From Anthopleura xanthogrammica (taxonomy: Eukaryota > Cnidaria > Anthozoa > Actiniaria > Actiniidae), in the NCBI GenBank assembly GCA_964019055.1, contig OZ025214.1, positions 434,001 to 498,000 on the forward strand: a stretch of DNA of 64,000 bases, in the 5' to 3' direction. Within the stretch, counting starts at the first letter, position 1, and the number at the start of each line of letters is the position of its first letter. Below the pieces are notes generated by a model, which was not told the DNA's origin, made no database searches, and saw nothing but the letters and a program-made list of their open reading frames with translations. Both the position numbers and the translations under genes were made by a program. Below are positions 1 to 17,200 of this stretch, in pieces.

Positions 1-702
1 AACATAATATCATAGACCAATCTAAATTGTAGCAATGGTTGTAAATGTTACGGTTGACTAGTTTTTGTTGTAAAGTGAGAAGAAGAAAAATATTTTTTTT
101 TTTGTTAAAAAAAGAGAAAAAGGAAGGTAAAATAAGAAAAGAAAAAAGAGGAAAGAAAATGGTTATCTTTGTATTCCATGGCAGGTAAAGAGTGTATTTA
201 AATGCTTCATTAGTCCATCCCCCTACCAATATTATTCCACTCTGTATTAGCAGGTACCCCTATTCAGTGGTTTGTGGGGATAATTAATAAATAACCTTCC
301 TAATACTTACCAACCTTTCAATTCCGTTACTATTACTAAATCTTTTTGCTATCAAATCCTAATCAAACTTGACTACTGACTTCTATAGGTTTTGTTTCGC
401 GAATATTCGATATTTTGCGTAGCAAATGAAGTAGAAATGATCAAAGCAAGCGCTTGTCATTCATTAGCATACAGAGAAAGTTAATATCGCTCGATTTACC
501 TATAATATTCTGTAGGCAAGCTACTTTATTCTAAGGCTACACTATTTATCCTGGTGTGATTTAATGTTTATAAAGAGAGAATAAATCGCTAGGTATAAAC
601 TAGGTATAATAATCATGTTATTTTACTGTACTCGCAAAAGCAAAAATCTTTAAAAATGTAAACACAAACGTGACATATTTAGAAATTTGATGTAAAACTT
701 AC
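1..702. other. AT-rich non-coding stretch
   Basis: Contains A- and T-runs near 85-150 and no open frame with splice sites that I can support. It is probably intron of the minus-strand gene whose first exon ends at 703. Confidence 0.4.
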
Positions 703-963
703 GGAATTGCGCTTGAAGTTTCCACTCATTCCAGTAGAAAAGGTAGCCTTGCTTCCAATTACGCCATGTTTTAGAGGTTGTTGACCGATCACTTGATAGT
801 TTGGAGCGCTAAAATGAAGATTTTTTGACTTTTGTTGGCTGAATATCTCGTCGTTCGACATTGTTTCTCTCTCATCTTCATCATCGAGTAACTGCTCGAT
901 ACACATGCGAATCAAATCATCTTCAAACAGATGATCGTTCGTGCTTTGATCAGATCCTTCCAT
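703..963 (-). CDS. First coding exon of an unidentified minus-strand gene
   Basis: An ATG at 963 opens 87 codons that end exactly at a consensus donor (GTAAGT read on the minus strand, plus positions 697-702), phase 0. The peptide is acidic near its N-terminus (runs such as EQLLDDEDERE), then polar and Ser/Asn-rich, with no signal peptide or membrane segment. I do not recognise the family. The rest of the gene must lie to the left; I could not place another exon confidently in 1-696, so it may continue outside the window. The exon could also be spurious, but the start, open frame and donor agree. Confidence 0.5.
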
Positions 964-3326
964 CTTGTCTTTCTATTTCGATTTTTTAAAGATCTCGTAT
1001 TTAACGTGACTTTTTTTTGTCGTTCGTGCCTCAAAACAACAGTGGCGATTATGCTGGAAGTTTCTTGTATGGCCGGATATCAAGCAGCGAATAGCCAATC
1101 ACGACCCAGCATTTTGACAAGGCGAATAACATAACATTCGAAAGGGTTTATGATGTAGAACCATTTCCGGTGCCAGTGTTACGTCATGTCCTATTGCTTC
1201 GACCAGGTGTGGTTGAGGATTGCCGCACGTATAATAAAGGATTTTCAGTATTAGATAACGATGATGACGTTTACAATATTTATATATAGTATCTGAAGAC
1301 TTCCAAGCGTGCCAGATAGCTAGTGTCCCGTTGCACATAAATACTGGTAAAAAAGAAGCTGTGAAAGGGACAAAGGCTTGGAAAAAGACTTTGGTATTTT
1401 CCTCTTCGTTAATAATTTTAATGATTTTGTGATTGGCTGTAAAGTTTACTGCACAAACTTTTTTTTATGATATTGTGTATGTATTTTTATGACTTTCATA
1501 TATATTTTTATTTTTAATGATGTTTGGTAAATATGTTTAAAGTTGAATAAACAAACACACTTTATATTTTCCACAACATTTTAATTCATAGTTTAGTGGT
1601 TAAAATAATGGAATACCTGTACTTTCTTTAGGTTTTTCCTAAAATAAACTCTAAGTCTTTGTATTAAACCACTTTTAAACCTCTATTTTTTATCATTTTA
1701 AAAACTTTTAGATAGCCTTATTCATTTGTACTAATAAAAAAAGTATTGTCTTAGATTATTGTAACATGATAAATAGATACTTTTCTCCATTTTTAACTAT
1801 TTTTCTTTTTAAAATCAAATATCATAGTAGTTCTACTTTCAAAAACAATCTATCATAAATAATGTTTTATAGTATTCTTTTTCAGGCCAAGAATAAGTAA
1901 AGCTTTAGGTAGACAAACAGAAATACTGTAAATAATTTGAAGATATCTACAGTAACATACTAGTAAGTATTTCTACTTTTAAACCTTTTCTACCTGGAGC
2001 TCTGCACATAAAACCTGAAGCATAAACTCCAGAACTGTCTCCTAGAAACCACTTCATGTAAATCTTACTAAAGGAAGCCCAAGTTTTACTGAATATTAAA
2101 CCATCAAACCAAAGTGGAAGTGAGCTTTATAGGTATCAAACATAACAGCTTAATATGTACAAATAATGCAGCATTTCATGTTTATTGATGCTGATCAGAT
2201 GAAGATATGATATTTTGAGATTAGGTGTTCAAGTTATTTGGAATGCTATCACCTGCAGTTTTTGAAGTATTCCTGAAGCAGAAGGAGAAGCGCAGGCACC
2301 TAGTGACCCACTAGATTTATCACAGATGATTGAAATGAATGCAGGAATGATGTTTGGTTAACTTCCAGTCAGATATATCACAAGTATTCGCAAAGCTGTC
2401 AAGATAATAGATAGTAGACACAGGATGGTGTACATTCTAATATATAATGAAGCTATAATCTGAGATAGCAACTCAAGATATGCTTACAGCAGAGATGTTA
2501 TATTGACCCTGTTATATAGTAACTTTCATAAATAGCTGGCACATGCTTCATCCATGACTAAAACAAACACCAAACAGAAGACTGTGCTGGACAAGGAAAA
2601 CATTTAACAGCAATATATTCCAGCATTTTTAAGAGGGATTGATATTCACTCCCTATAGCCCTATGTAGGTCAAGACCAGGTTGATCAAGCAGAGATTATA
2701 CAATATACAAGGGCTGGATATGGGGCCTTTATCCATATATATACCGGATAGTATAGCCACAATGCAGGAAATACTGTGTACAGTAGAGTTCTGTGGTAAC
2801 CAACAAAGCATTCTCATTCAAAGTATTTTATATATTATAGACACCCACAAAGGTAACATTGTCATATAGCTCTAATTTACACTACCTTGTAATTGTGGAA
2901 TCTTACCACAGGCAGCCCAATCACACTTATTTCATTCGAAAGTCATATCATGGGCACTAATAATAAGAATAAGTCCATGCCCATTGATCATACAACTCTA
3001 GTGTGTTATATTTAGATGATACAAGGCATTTTTCCATTTTTACCACAGGGAGCCCAACTGCATTGTTTCATAAGGAATTTTTATTTATGATAAAACTGAT
3101 AAGAATCTTTGAAATAATTGAGATTTCACTTTTTTAAGTGGATACTGGCTGGTTTTTCAATAAAATTTCAATGGAATCAAGTACACTTATTTAGAGCTAT
3201 TATTTCTACAGCTACATCACATGGGCTTCCTGTGTACTGGGACACCACAGACAGACAGACAGACAGACAGACATGCAATAATGATAATACTTAGTCATAC
3301 TTGCAGTAAGTTAGCCGTGCATGCAT
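964..3326. other. Intergenic region, AT-rich
   Basis: No coding exon can be supported. It holds a (CAGA)n microsatellite near 3248-3273. Three short copies of a motif resembling GGGCTTCCTGTGG or its complement lie near 2909, 3046 and 3222. The same motif forms the ends of the MITE at 14840-15080. Confidence 0.5.
3248..3273. repeat. (CAGA)n microsatellite
   Basis: About six perfect CAGA units are directly visible, 50 bp downstream of the TEX261 stop codon on the opposite strand sense. Confidence 0.9.
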
Positions 3327-6888
<3,562 letters not shown>

Positions 6889-8251
6889 TTTTACAGCACA
6901 ATTCAGTAAAAAAAGACAAAAAAGTAAGAAAATGAGTTTGGAGTTTGAAAAAATCCACTGGACGTGTGCAGATATGACGTCATACCATCACGAACCAGGC
7001 CTTCTTGGTATATCCACCCGTAGAGCATTATGGGTGAAATCAAAGGTGTGGCCGTCAGCGACAATTTGGCATAAAAATGTCCAAAATAAATCAGCTTAAA
7101 TACCTAAATTCAACGATAAAAATACCTTCTTTTAGTTTTAAGAAATTGTGACAGTAATAAAGGGGAGGGAAAGACAAAATTTGAATTTTGAAACATGATT
7201 CTGTCGATATATTGGTGTTGTTTGTGATTCAAGTAGACCTCCGGCAAAGTGGCCAATTTCCGTGTTTCCTCACAAAACATTGGGAAAAATAAATTCGTAT
7301 TTAATTGGTTATTTAGATGTAATTTCCACTGTAGTTCATGGTTGTTTGTGTAGAAACAGTCTCTTTTTAGGTATTTAATCGCGGTTTCATTACTCTTTTG
7401 TCTCGTTACTTTTTTAGGAAACAGAGACAACATTTTAAAAATATTCCTGGAAAGGTAGTTTTGAATCACGAATGTGAATTTACAAGCAACTTAATACTTT
7501 ATAGCTGCTTATAACTCAGCGTACTAACCTTAAGCACTCCATGCAATGCGGGATCAAGAAATTGAAGTCATTTGGTCGGCAATTTCGAGTTGTTTCAAGT
7601 GCTTTAGAGCTTATTTCCTAGATAATTTCAGTGCATTCAAGAGATAGACAAATAACCGCCAAGACTCGACAACTCGATTAGCCCGGCTGTCATCCAGTGG
7701 AAAGAGGAATCAATGATTCAGGAAAAGGACATTCGTCATTCTACTTTCTCATTTTAGTATCAACTCTCCTTTTTGAAACAGTCACAATATGCCGGTTATT
7801 AGCGAAAACTCGATGTTTGGATTGTTGTCTGGCTTTAAGGGTATTCTAGTAATGCAAATTCAAAACACAAAACTCAATACACTTGAAATCGCGTAGACTA
7901 AATCCAAACCTATCAGGTCGATACACATATTAGAAATTACTGTTCATTTGGCCATTCTTTATTCTCTTATTTCTAATATTTGCACGGAACCGATAGAAAA
8001 ATTAAGTAAAACAAAAAGACAATGGTCAGAAAAGTAGAAAAACATCTAATTCCCTATTACGGTGAAAACCCTGTGACGTCACTTATTAGCTCAAATCTGA
8101 TTGGTTCGCAAATCTATGGCTCCGTTCTCTTGATGAACCGACATCAACAAAAACACCGACCTCTTCATCGACCCGCTCACAATTTTTTTCAGTAGGACGG
8201 CTAGCTATGAAAGGACATTTGGGTCCAGAGTGAAACAAAGCGAGACAGAAA
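6889..8251. promoter_or_regulatory. Divergent intergenic region between TEX261 and the kinase gene
   Basis: The start codons of TEX261 (minus) and the receptor kinase (plus) face away from each other across 1.36 kb, so both promoters should lie here. Several TGACGTCA/TGACGT-type CRE-like sites are visible (near 6973 and 8075). A 119-codon minus-strand ORF at 7110-7469 has no splice context or recognisable motif and is left out. Confidence 0.5.
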
Positions 8252-11200
8252 ATGTACTTAAGGAATAAAATACCTTTTTCGAGGACATTACTATTTGTAA
8301 TGATGGTCCTGTACTTGTCCGTCCGAACTGCACAATCTAGGACTTTCGAACAAAATCTGTCAAAAATGATCAAAGAAGGGCAATTTGTACTACGATGTAT
8401 CAAAGAGGTATGAACATTTGATTAATACTTAAATACGATGAAAATATGTAGATACTGTTGAATTTTCATTATCTCACTTCTTTTTTTCTTGTACTCAGTA
8501 CGGCAACAAGATTCCAGCAAAACAAGTGAGTTTATCTGATTGATTGTTTTTTTAATTTCATATTTCTTAATTTGAGCAGAATACTTTTCTGGTTTTTCAA
8601 TCAGTAAAAAATTCATTCGATTCGAATTCTTGCTATTTTAATTCCAATTTGCCAGGAAATTCAAGATCTATAAAACTGATCCGAGATCGAAAACATCGTT
8701 CAATCCAGCCACATACCTTTTTGGTTCAAACAGTAGTCGGATTTTCGAACTCGAAAACCTAATCCTCTTCTTTTCCTAATTCTTACAATCATTACAATCA
8801 ATCAAATTTAAACGGTGAATACAATTATTTTTTTTGTCATAGAAAAGACAAACATACTTTTTAAAGCGGGGTAAAATTAGAGAATTGAACGGATTGTCAG
8901 AATAGTTCCACTACAGACCCTACACAGCTCAGTCATTTGTCCTAAATTAGTTGACAAGCCCAGACACTAGATGATTCTTACCCATTTTTGATATCAGAGT
9001 AGCCGGTACGATGAAGATACCATAAATATTCGTTTGATACATCACAGTTCTAGACATGCTTTTTTTCATTAATTGTTAAATGGTAAAGAGAGGCGTAGCT
9101 ATGGCCAAATACACCTCATTCTGTGTAGTGCACTTTCTGTTAATCACTATACACTGGCCAGCCTCTCAATTCTAATGCTTTGCTGTGTGCGTCAAAAAGC
9201 AACGTCTTTAAATAGAAACGTGAAAATATTTTGATTTCAAACCACTTGATATTGGGCTAATTAATCTTAAATGACATTCTAACAGCTTTATAGTTTCCAA
9301 ATATACTTCAGAGATTGCTCACTTTGCAAGTTGACCATCTAAGTAAGACAAGCTCATAGTCTAGATAGATGCGTTTTGTTTGTGATTCGAGTAGTGATAA
9401 CTGAATCAGATTGCTAGCATGTTATTGCCAGCTGTTTGTGTGTATATTTTGCTAATATCCTCACTATTATTAAGCATTCCAAGTAATCTCTTCTCAGGCG
9501 GAAAAGCTATTCGAATTCTGTGGTCTTTAAAATCTATAAATGTTTTAATCGGAAATGAATACAATTGAGTCCTATTACTCCACTTGCTGCTTACTAAAGA
9601 GTTGCTTTCTAATTTTTTGGGATGATTATCGATATTGTATGATATTTGCTCAATTTTCCTTCTTTTTCTCGCATTGAAATTAATCCCTTGTAGCATTTTC
9701 ATTCTGTCTTTGGATATAAGACTGACCCAGGGACTTATGGACGAGCTATAGCTGCATGAACTGGAACCTCATTTTTTCACGACAAATCCTCAGATTAATG
9801 CATATTTCAGTAATGTTTTGAAAACATGAAAAAGTGTCGATAATTGCTGAGAAATCTTTCACTGAGTTAGTATTATCATATTCTTCTTCTTCACCTCCTC
9901 CTCCTCTTCCTCTCTAACTTGTTTTCATTTTTCTTTTTTGAATTTTGAAGACTTGAGGTATTTCATTTTTGTTCGGCTTCTGGTAGTTACATATATGGTT
10001 GGTCAATTCTGGTGGTTTTGCGCTGATTTTCTTTGGAACCCAGAAGTACTGAATTCTTACTACAAGTGTAATCGGTTCTGAACCTTGTTCAGTCTTCGAT
10101 ACATCAAAAATTAACCAGAACTAGATGATAATATTTATTCTTAACCAAGTTGGAGGTGGAACTCCACAGTATCCATCAGGTCCACATCCGCGATCCCTTT
10201 CCATCAGAAACACTCGCAGAAATGTGGAAAAGAAGGAAATTTCTCGCCATAAATTTTAATTATTTAAAAAAAATTATACACGTTTTTAAAGTCACTTGTA
10301 ACAGGTTGATCTAAAACTGTTTATCAGAAGAAGGCTGAGTCACTTGTAACAGGTTGATCTAAAACTGTTTATCAGAAGAAGGCTGAGTCACTTTTTAACA
10401 GTCGGTTTGATGCTTTGTTTTCCAGGGGATGGACGAACTCGCGTTCAGGCATTTCACATGTTCTAATGATCAGTGTAATGAGGTATTTCATTATTAGCTA
10501 GTTAACATCTACGTTCATCTAATATTGACAAGTTATTGTAACATCAGCACAGGGAGCGCTGCTGGTTTCCGCAACTTCAAATTTTATTTTATTTATTTAG
10601 AGACTAATTTCAGAATCAAATATAGGAAAAAATAGTAGAAACAGAATGCAAACGAGACAAACAATACTGAAGGCTAAGTGAGGGAACAGCTACTGAACGA
10701 ACTCAATGTTCCCAACGAGGCTGTTCCTGAGGCAAATAACTCAATTATCAGAATATCTGCAGCCATGATAATGTTAATAAGGGATCGAGTTAAAGCTTCC
10801 TTCTATCAATGCATCAGCCGGTACAGCTATCCCCACCCCTAAAATTACCCCAACTGCTTGGCCAATTTTCATTCCCGTGCCCTATCCCCACCCCTAAAAT
10901 TACCCCAACTGCTTAGCCAATTCTCATTCCCGTGCCCTATCCCCACCCCTAAAATTACCCCAACTGCTTGGCCAATTTTCATTCCCGTCCCCTATCCCCA
11001 CCCCTAAAATTACCCCAACTGCTTGGCCAATTCTCATTCCCGTGCCCTATCCCCACCCCTAAAATTACCCCAACTGCTTGGCCAATTCTCATTCCCGTGC
11101 CCTATCCCCACCCCTAAAATTACCCCAACTGCTTGGCCAATTTTCATTCCCGTGCCCTATCCCCACCCCTAAAATTACCCCAACTGCTTGGCCAATTTTC

Positions 11201-14200
11201 ATTCCCGTCCCCTATCCCCACCCCTAAAATTACCCCAACTGCTTGGCCAATTTTCATTCCCGTGCCCTATTTGCACCTAAAATCGAGTTAATTGCTTTAT
11301 GTTCTCCTTTTTGTCGTAGTGTTTAAAACCTGGCAAGTTAGTCACCAACGGCCGTTTATTATCTCTTAAAAGCTGTCTGTCACAGTGTCAGGTAAAAGCA
11401 TTAACATTGGTTGTCATGGTAACCCATGATAATCGACGCATGGCCAAGTTTCCCAACCAGTTGTCATGTCAACCCGTATCAACCAATCAACGCATGGTCG
11501 TTTCCTCATTGTATCCTTATTATGAAGATAGTTATCTGATTCTTGTCTTTTTTTTGTTGGATATCAAAAGAGTAACAAGAACTTAAGCAGTGCTGCTTGT
11601 AATAAAGGCTGTGAGATCCTTCATGATCTACATTCAGGTATGTTAGCAGATAAGCCATTGCATGTGTTACCAATGAAAGAGACACATCTAATCAACCAAT
11701 GATTTTTGCTTTGATTTTCTATCAGAATCAGCACCGTCCACCAGCAGCATTCCGATTGATAAAGAAACCAAAAACCATATGGTGTTAAAAAAGTTATCTC
11801 TGGTGTGTCGTACTACACGGTCCATGCTCGTCCACTTTGATGTCAGATACAAGAGTCATCATATGATCGACGAACCAATAGGATTTATCTCTTTCTTCCG
11901 TCTTCACAACAAACAAGGACTATGGGGGGCTAGTTATAACTTTGTAAGTTTTTATTCCTATAAAAGGAGTTTATCTTTACGGGCCATTTTGAATTTTTTG
12001 CAGGATAAATATATTTTTTTTAGCTTGGGTGGTTTGTTTTCCCATTTCAGCCCTTGTGTCATTCCCTTGGGACAACAAACCGCCCTAGCTAAAGAGGTCT
12101 ATTCATATGTAGAATGGGTAAAACAGCTTTTAATGTGACGTCATTTCCGAGCGGAAATACGTCACTAGTTCCATGCCCCCAGTGATCATTTAAACTATCT
12201 TCATTACCTTACATTCTTCAGATGCCTGACGATTTACTTCATACCTCGGTCTTACCATCTAGACCAACTTTTCTGGAAATTGATGTTGCTATGGTTACAC
12301 CAAAAGGCTTAGTGGAGAAACCAGGGGTTGACCAAGGCACTTCGCTGTTCAACCGAACTTTTACTTCAAAAGTTTTTCATTATCTCAATACTAAAGGTAA
12401 CAGAAGTCTAGTAAGGTATTATGTAATGTGACCCATAATGTGTGACGTAATATCAAGATATGTGACGTCATCATTGTATCGTCATTTGACCGGACATGTG
12501 ACCCATAATGTGTGACGTATAATATCAAGATATATGACGTCATCATTGTATCGTCCTTTGACCGGACATTTGTAAAATATTTTATGTTGTTATTGATTGG
12601 AATACGATTACAGTTATTACTAGGAATCAAGGGTGGTGTAGCACTGAGTAGTGTACTCGCCTCTTACCGACTCTGAAATTTGTTGATTGATTCCCGCTGA
12701 ACTCGGTATACATGTGTGCAGCGTTAGTTGGGTCTTTCCCTTGATTCGAGCATTTTTCTCTGGATTCACCAGTTTTCCTCCCTCCACAAAACCTAGGGTT
12801 CTATCTGTGAGTTAACCATGCCCCGACTTAGATCATCCAAGAGGTTGTTTCAGGGTTCTATCTGTGAGTTAGCCATGTCCCGACTTAGATCAACCCCAGA
12901 GTTCCCCAGAGGTTGTTTCAGGATTTGATAAAATTGACGTATTTTGTTCAATACCACTAGGTATTAATGATACCAGACTACAGCCCGTAGTGAAATACAA
13001 CTACTCATTTCATTACCAAAAATCCGACCAAGATCCAGCAAAAGCAAAGCTCTTTTGTACAGTCACGTGGAAACCGCCTGAGCCGAGTAAGTTTATTCAA
13101 ATGAATTGATAATAGTCCATTCAGTTGATCTGAAATAATAACGTAGAGATAACGTCACTGCAAAACTGAGGTGTCAAGAAGCCTGCGAAAATTGACATAT
13201 GAAAATTTGTATCTTAGATAAACCTAAATTTTCAGAGAAGAGGTTTGATATTTTTTTCTACTATTATCATGATATTCATCATTGAGTGTGAAAATAAGAT
13301 AAAGAAATAACCGTTTCCCGGGTCGCCGTTTCCCGGGTCGCCGGGCTGCTAAGGATGAAGCCACAGTTCGAACATTCAGTTTTCTCGAGTTGGTTTGACA
13401 TTTTTTTCTCAGATCAGCTGGATATCATTATCACATCATTAACATGAAACGATAAATAATGATGATAATAATAACAATAGATCAATGACATCAGTTGTTG
13501 GGGATGACATAACAATGTGATTTTTCCTTTAGGTCTGCCATGTGACTATGATATTGCTTACTCTCGTGAAACAACTTCTTTTACTAAGCATCGCCAATAT
13601 TTCTCAGGCATGATGGCGACTCCGGTAAGTCTTTCTGCGCATGCGTGCCATGGGGTATAGTACTGGTCCAATCAAACTCCTTTGTTTTCTGATTGGCTAA
13701 AGAACCACTAAAAGACTTCTAGGAGCAGGCGTAGCACAGTTGGTTAGTGCGCGGCCTTCGGAGCTAGAGGTCCACGGTTCGATCCTCAGGATCTCCACGT
13801 CTGTTTCGACTTCTCTCTGTTCTGTGTAGCTTTAGCTTTAAATACCCGTTATAAGGAGCACTGATAGTTTGGTGGGGTAAAGTGCGCACCTTCGAGCGCT
13901 TTTAACATGAGCCCCTGGCTCTGGAGAATTGGGCAACCACTCCCCGCGTTTCGAAGTTCAATATTGGCTTTACCTTTTTTTTTACCACGAAAACCGCCAA
14001 CTGGACCCGGAAATTCTTGTGTCAGTTTTTGACCATTCGTCTCTTGACTTTGTTACTTTCTTTGCTCTTTTTTAGATATATTATCTTCCAAATTACATCG
14101 TTACATTGCCACACATCGATTTTGAGGCAGAGAAACTAACACTGAAGGTAATGGAACGTCACGAAGTTTAATAGGGTCAATTTAACCAACAATCCTATGT

Positions 14201-17200
14201 ACAAACCAAGAGACCATGAAGGTCCTTCATGGTCCCTTGTACGTACAAACGTTTCTCTCTCTTATTTTTTGACGGGCTACCTGATCTGACCGAGGGAGAT
14301 TGAGTCGAGAATGTCCTCTCTCCTAGACCCTTCCTTCATCACACAGGGATCCCAAGCCTTATGACTGATTGATTCTGCACTTATCGTTTCATTGCAGCTA
14401 TTTTCACTTGATTTTAAAAATGCGTTTGTAGATCCAATGGAAGAAAAATTACTAAACATAACAATCAGGAAAACACCTTGTAAGTGCAGGAATGAATCGT
14501 GCAATTTTTACTTTCATCTTTTTCTCATCTAATCAAATAGATCACGTTTTCTTACTTGATAAATAAGTATATTCAAGGTTTTTATTTATTTATAATAACC
14601 TTGAAACCTGGAATATATTCATTTATATTGAACCAATCATATTACTTGAACTATGTAGGTTATGCTTGAAATAGATGCACCCAAAAGATGTTTTTCTTTT
14701 CTTATTTTGTTTTGTAGCTTGCATGGATATAACAGGGGGCAACATTACTTTATGTCGTAAGTAGCATGACTTGACCGTTAGCTTTCAGTCCTTAGTATAC
14801 ATGCACGCCAAATTCAAGCAGTGCATGATGTGTATATTTACTCGGGCTTCCTGTGGTTTCTAAGGTGAATATTTTGTATCCCTTCTTGGTTCCGTCACAA
14901 ACCGTCCATTACGGCGTATGCGTTCGGTGCCGCTAATGTGAGAACGCAGGCTCACACCTCCGAATAGTTTCCGAACAAGGTTGATTTCGTAAAACATACA
15001 TCGCTTTTATCGTCTTTCCTCAAAGGTGTTGTACAGAAAAATCCGTCTTCCATTGTAGTTGTCTCACAGGAAGCCCGAGTGAATGGATTTATTCGTTGAG
15101 TGTCTTACGGAAAACCGGTCAGCAGTCGAGTGTGAAGAGTATGCACGAAAAGTATAGCTTTACTAGTATAATGATCTACTTTAATTTTTGAATAAAAGCC
15201 ATATTACGATCTTTCTCATGTCGGAAGCCATTGTCTCTTCTCCAGGATATTTCCTTCCACCAGAACCTCCTACTCACATCAACATGACATCATCACGTTA
15301 CCTAGGCAACGCTACATCCGAAATCACAATAGAGTGGCAACCACCTTTGGCAAGCAGAAGCCCTATTCTTGGTTACTACGTTATGTATGGCAACAATGCT
15401 TTTAACCAGCACGCTTCTAGTGAAAATGTGAGATGGGCTGTTGGATTAGTAAGTGACATTAGACCTGTTTCGCTGTGCTCCTTGACTACAGATTCGTTTA
15501 CGCAGGAATAGTCTCATTTCAATGACAAAACGTTCACAAATACCAACGGTTAACGGTAAAGAATGCACGACTTCACAATACAAACACTTCACGGACCTTC
15601 ACACATGAATATTCTGCACAAAAATCGAGGCTAACCCTGCGTAAATGAATTTATAGTCCAAGGAACACAGTGATATTTTACGAATTCGAAAAATGTCTTA
15701 CGCCATTGAAACTTACAGGACATATAAATATGCAAAATATTACAAACTAATAATTTAGCTTTCCAACCTCTTTTCTCAACCTCTCGAAAAACTTTGTTTC
15801 GGACGAAGGACTCCATGGGAAAAGAGAGAGAGAAGTGGAAAAACCTTTGGCAGTATCAAGAATAAAAAACTTGTTAATCTTTGTTTCTAGAATACGACAT
15901 CTGTAAAAATCGTGGTCCAAACAGGAACAAGTTACCAATTCTCGGTGAGAATATTTTTTGCACTTTTATATATTAATTAACTACTGTTTTTTCATCATTA
16001 TTCCTTAAGATATCCTGTGTATCATTTATCTATTTTGCGCAGCCGACTATGTGGCGTTTTTGATAAATAGACGCCATCTTAGAAATATGTCCCCTAAACA
16101 GTCCCACAATGCAATGCAACAATGCAGCTCGACCCAGTTTTTTCCTCAACCTCGAAATGACTAGTAGTGTAAGAATAAATTGGAGTTCACACAAAATCTT
16201 GTTAATGTTCCCTTTGTACTGATTCAGGTTGTAACATATTCCATCAAGGGGAACAGTTCAGTATTGATACTGGATGTCAGGGCGCCATGTAAGTTACTAT
16301 TTTGCATTCCAGTCATCCAATACAGTGATTCCTCTATTAATTGGACACCTTCAGGACCTTGCCCGGTGTTCGCTTAACATAGGTTTTATTATACATTTTG
16401 TAAGCTAAGAATAATTCTACTTTCGAAAAAATTGCTATGACCTTGAGTGAACTCGACATGATAAATGTATTATCTGTAGGTAAACCTAAACCTACAGACA
16501 ATATATTTATCATGTCGAGTTCACTCAAACCTACAGATAATACATTTATCATGTCGAGTTCACACGATATCAGGGATTGGCTGAGGGCTCTCGACCAATC
16601 AGAATTGAGATAATGAGTAAAATGTATAATAATAGATATAAGAAGATTTCTTGAACGTTAACCGTGCAACTAGATGTCCGTTTAAAAAGGATATCCGCTT
16701 AATATATGTATCACTGCCCGGTATCACTGTAATAGGAATCCAAGGCTACAGAATCATCGCACTGAAGAAATGCTTACTGATTCTACTGTGTTTTTTTTAG
16801 GGCCTCCAACATTCAACAGTACTATCCCTAACTACTTTCAGAAGGGTGGTCATGGGTTTGTATATCTAGTTGTATGTGGGGTACTTCTCCTACTCATCTT
16901 ATCTACCATGGGAGGTGGTAGATACGTGTACAAGAAACGACGCGCACGTGAGGCTATGATGATGAGGGTCCAGCTACGAGATGAGTTTATTGAAGAAGGG
17001 TGAGTATGCACCAGCCGAGTTCATCGCCTTCCCAGAAAGGAATCATGGGTCACTATTTTTGGTTAGCATTTTTCGAGCATTTTCCGAGTACACAATGTAG
17101 ACTTTTCTTGTTGATTGAAATAAAATTCCGCCATGAGTTCGACTAGCGTTTACGAATAATTTAAAGAAGGAAGAAGTATTTCACAAATTCTCTTGGCAGA

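Noticed and set aside
3248..3273. CRISPR-like array
   Set aside because: Simple (CAGA)n microsatellite; no spacer-repeat structure exists anywhere in this eukaryotic window.
7110..8403. Minus-strand ORFs of 105-119 codons between TEX261 and the kinase
   Set aside because: One is antisense to the kinase signal-peptide exon; the other lacks any coding evidence.
9406..9702. 98-codon antisense ORF in kinase intron 2
   Set aside because: A faint resemblance to retroelement fragments could not be supported by any conserved motif.
12002..12138. Extra kinase-gene exon after a CAG at about 12000
   Set aside because: The phase-consistent junction 11943/12222 works without it and the segment is T-rich intron-like sequence.
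13722..13800. Functional tRNA gene
   Set aside because: A and B boxes are present, but the acceptor stem pairs over only about four bases, as expected of a SINE head.
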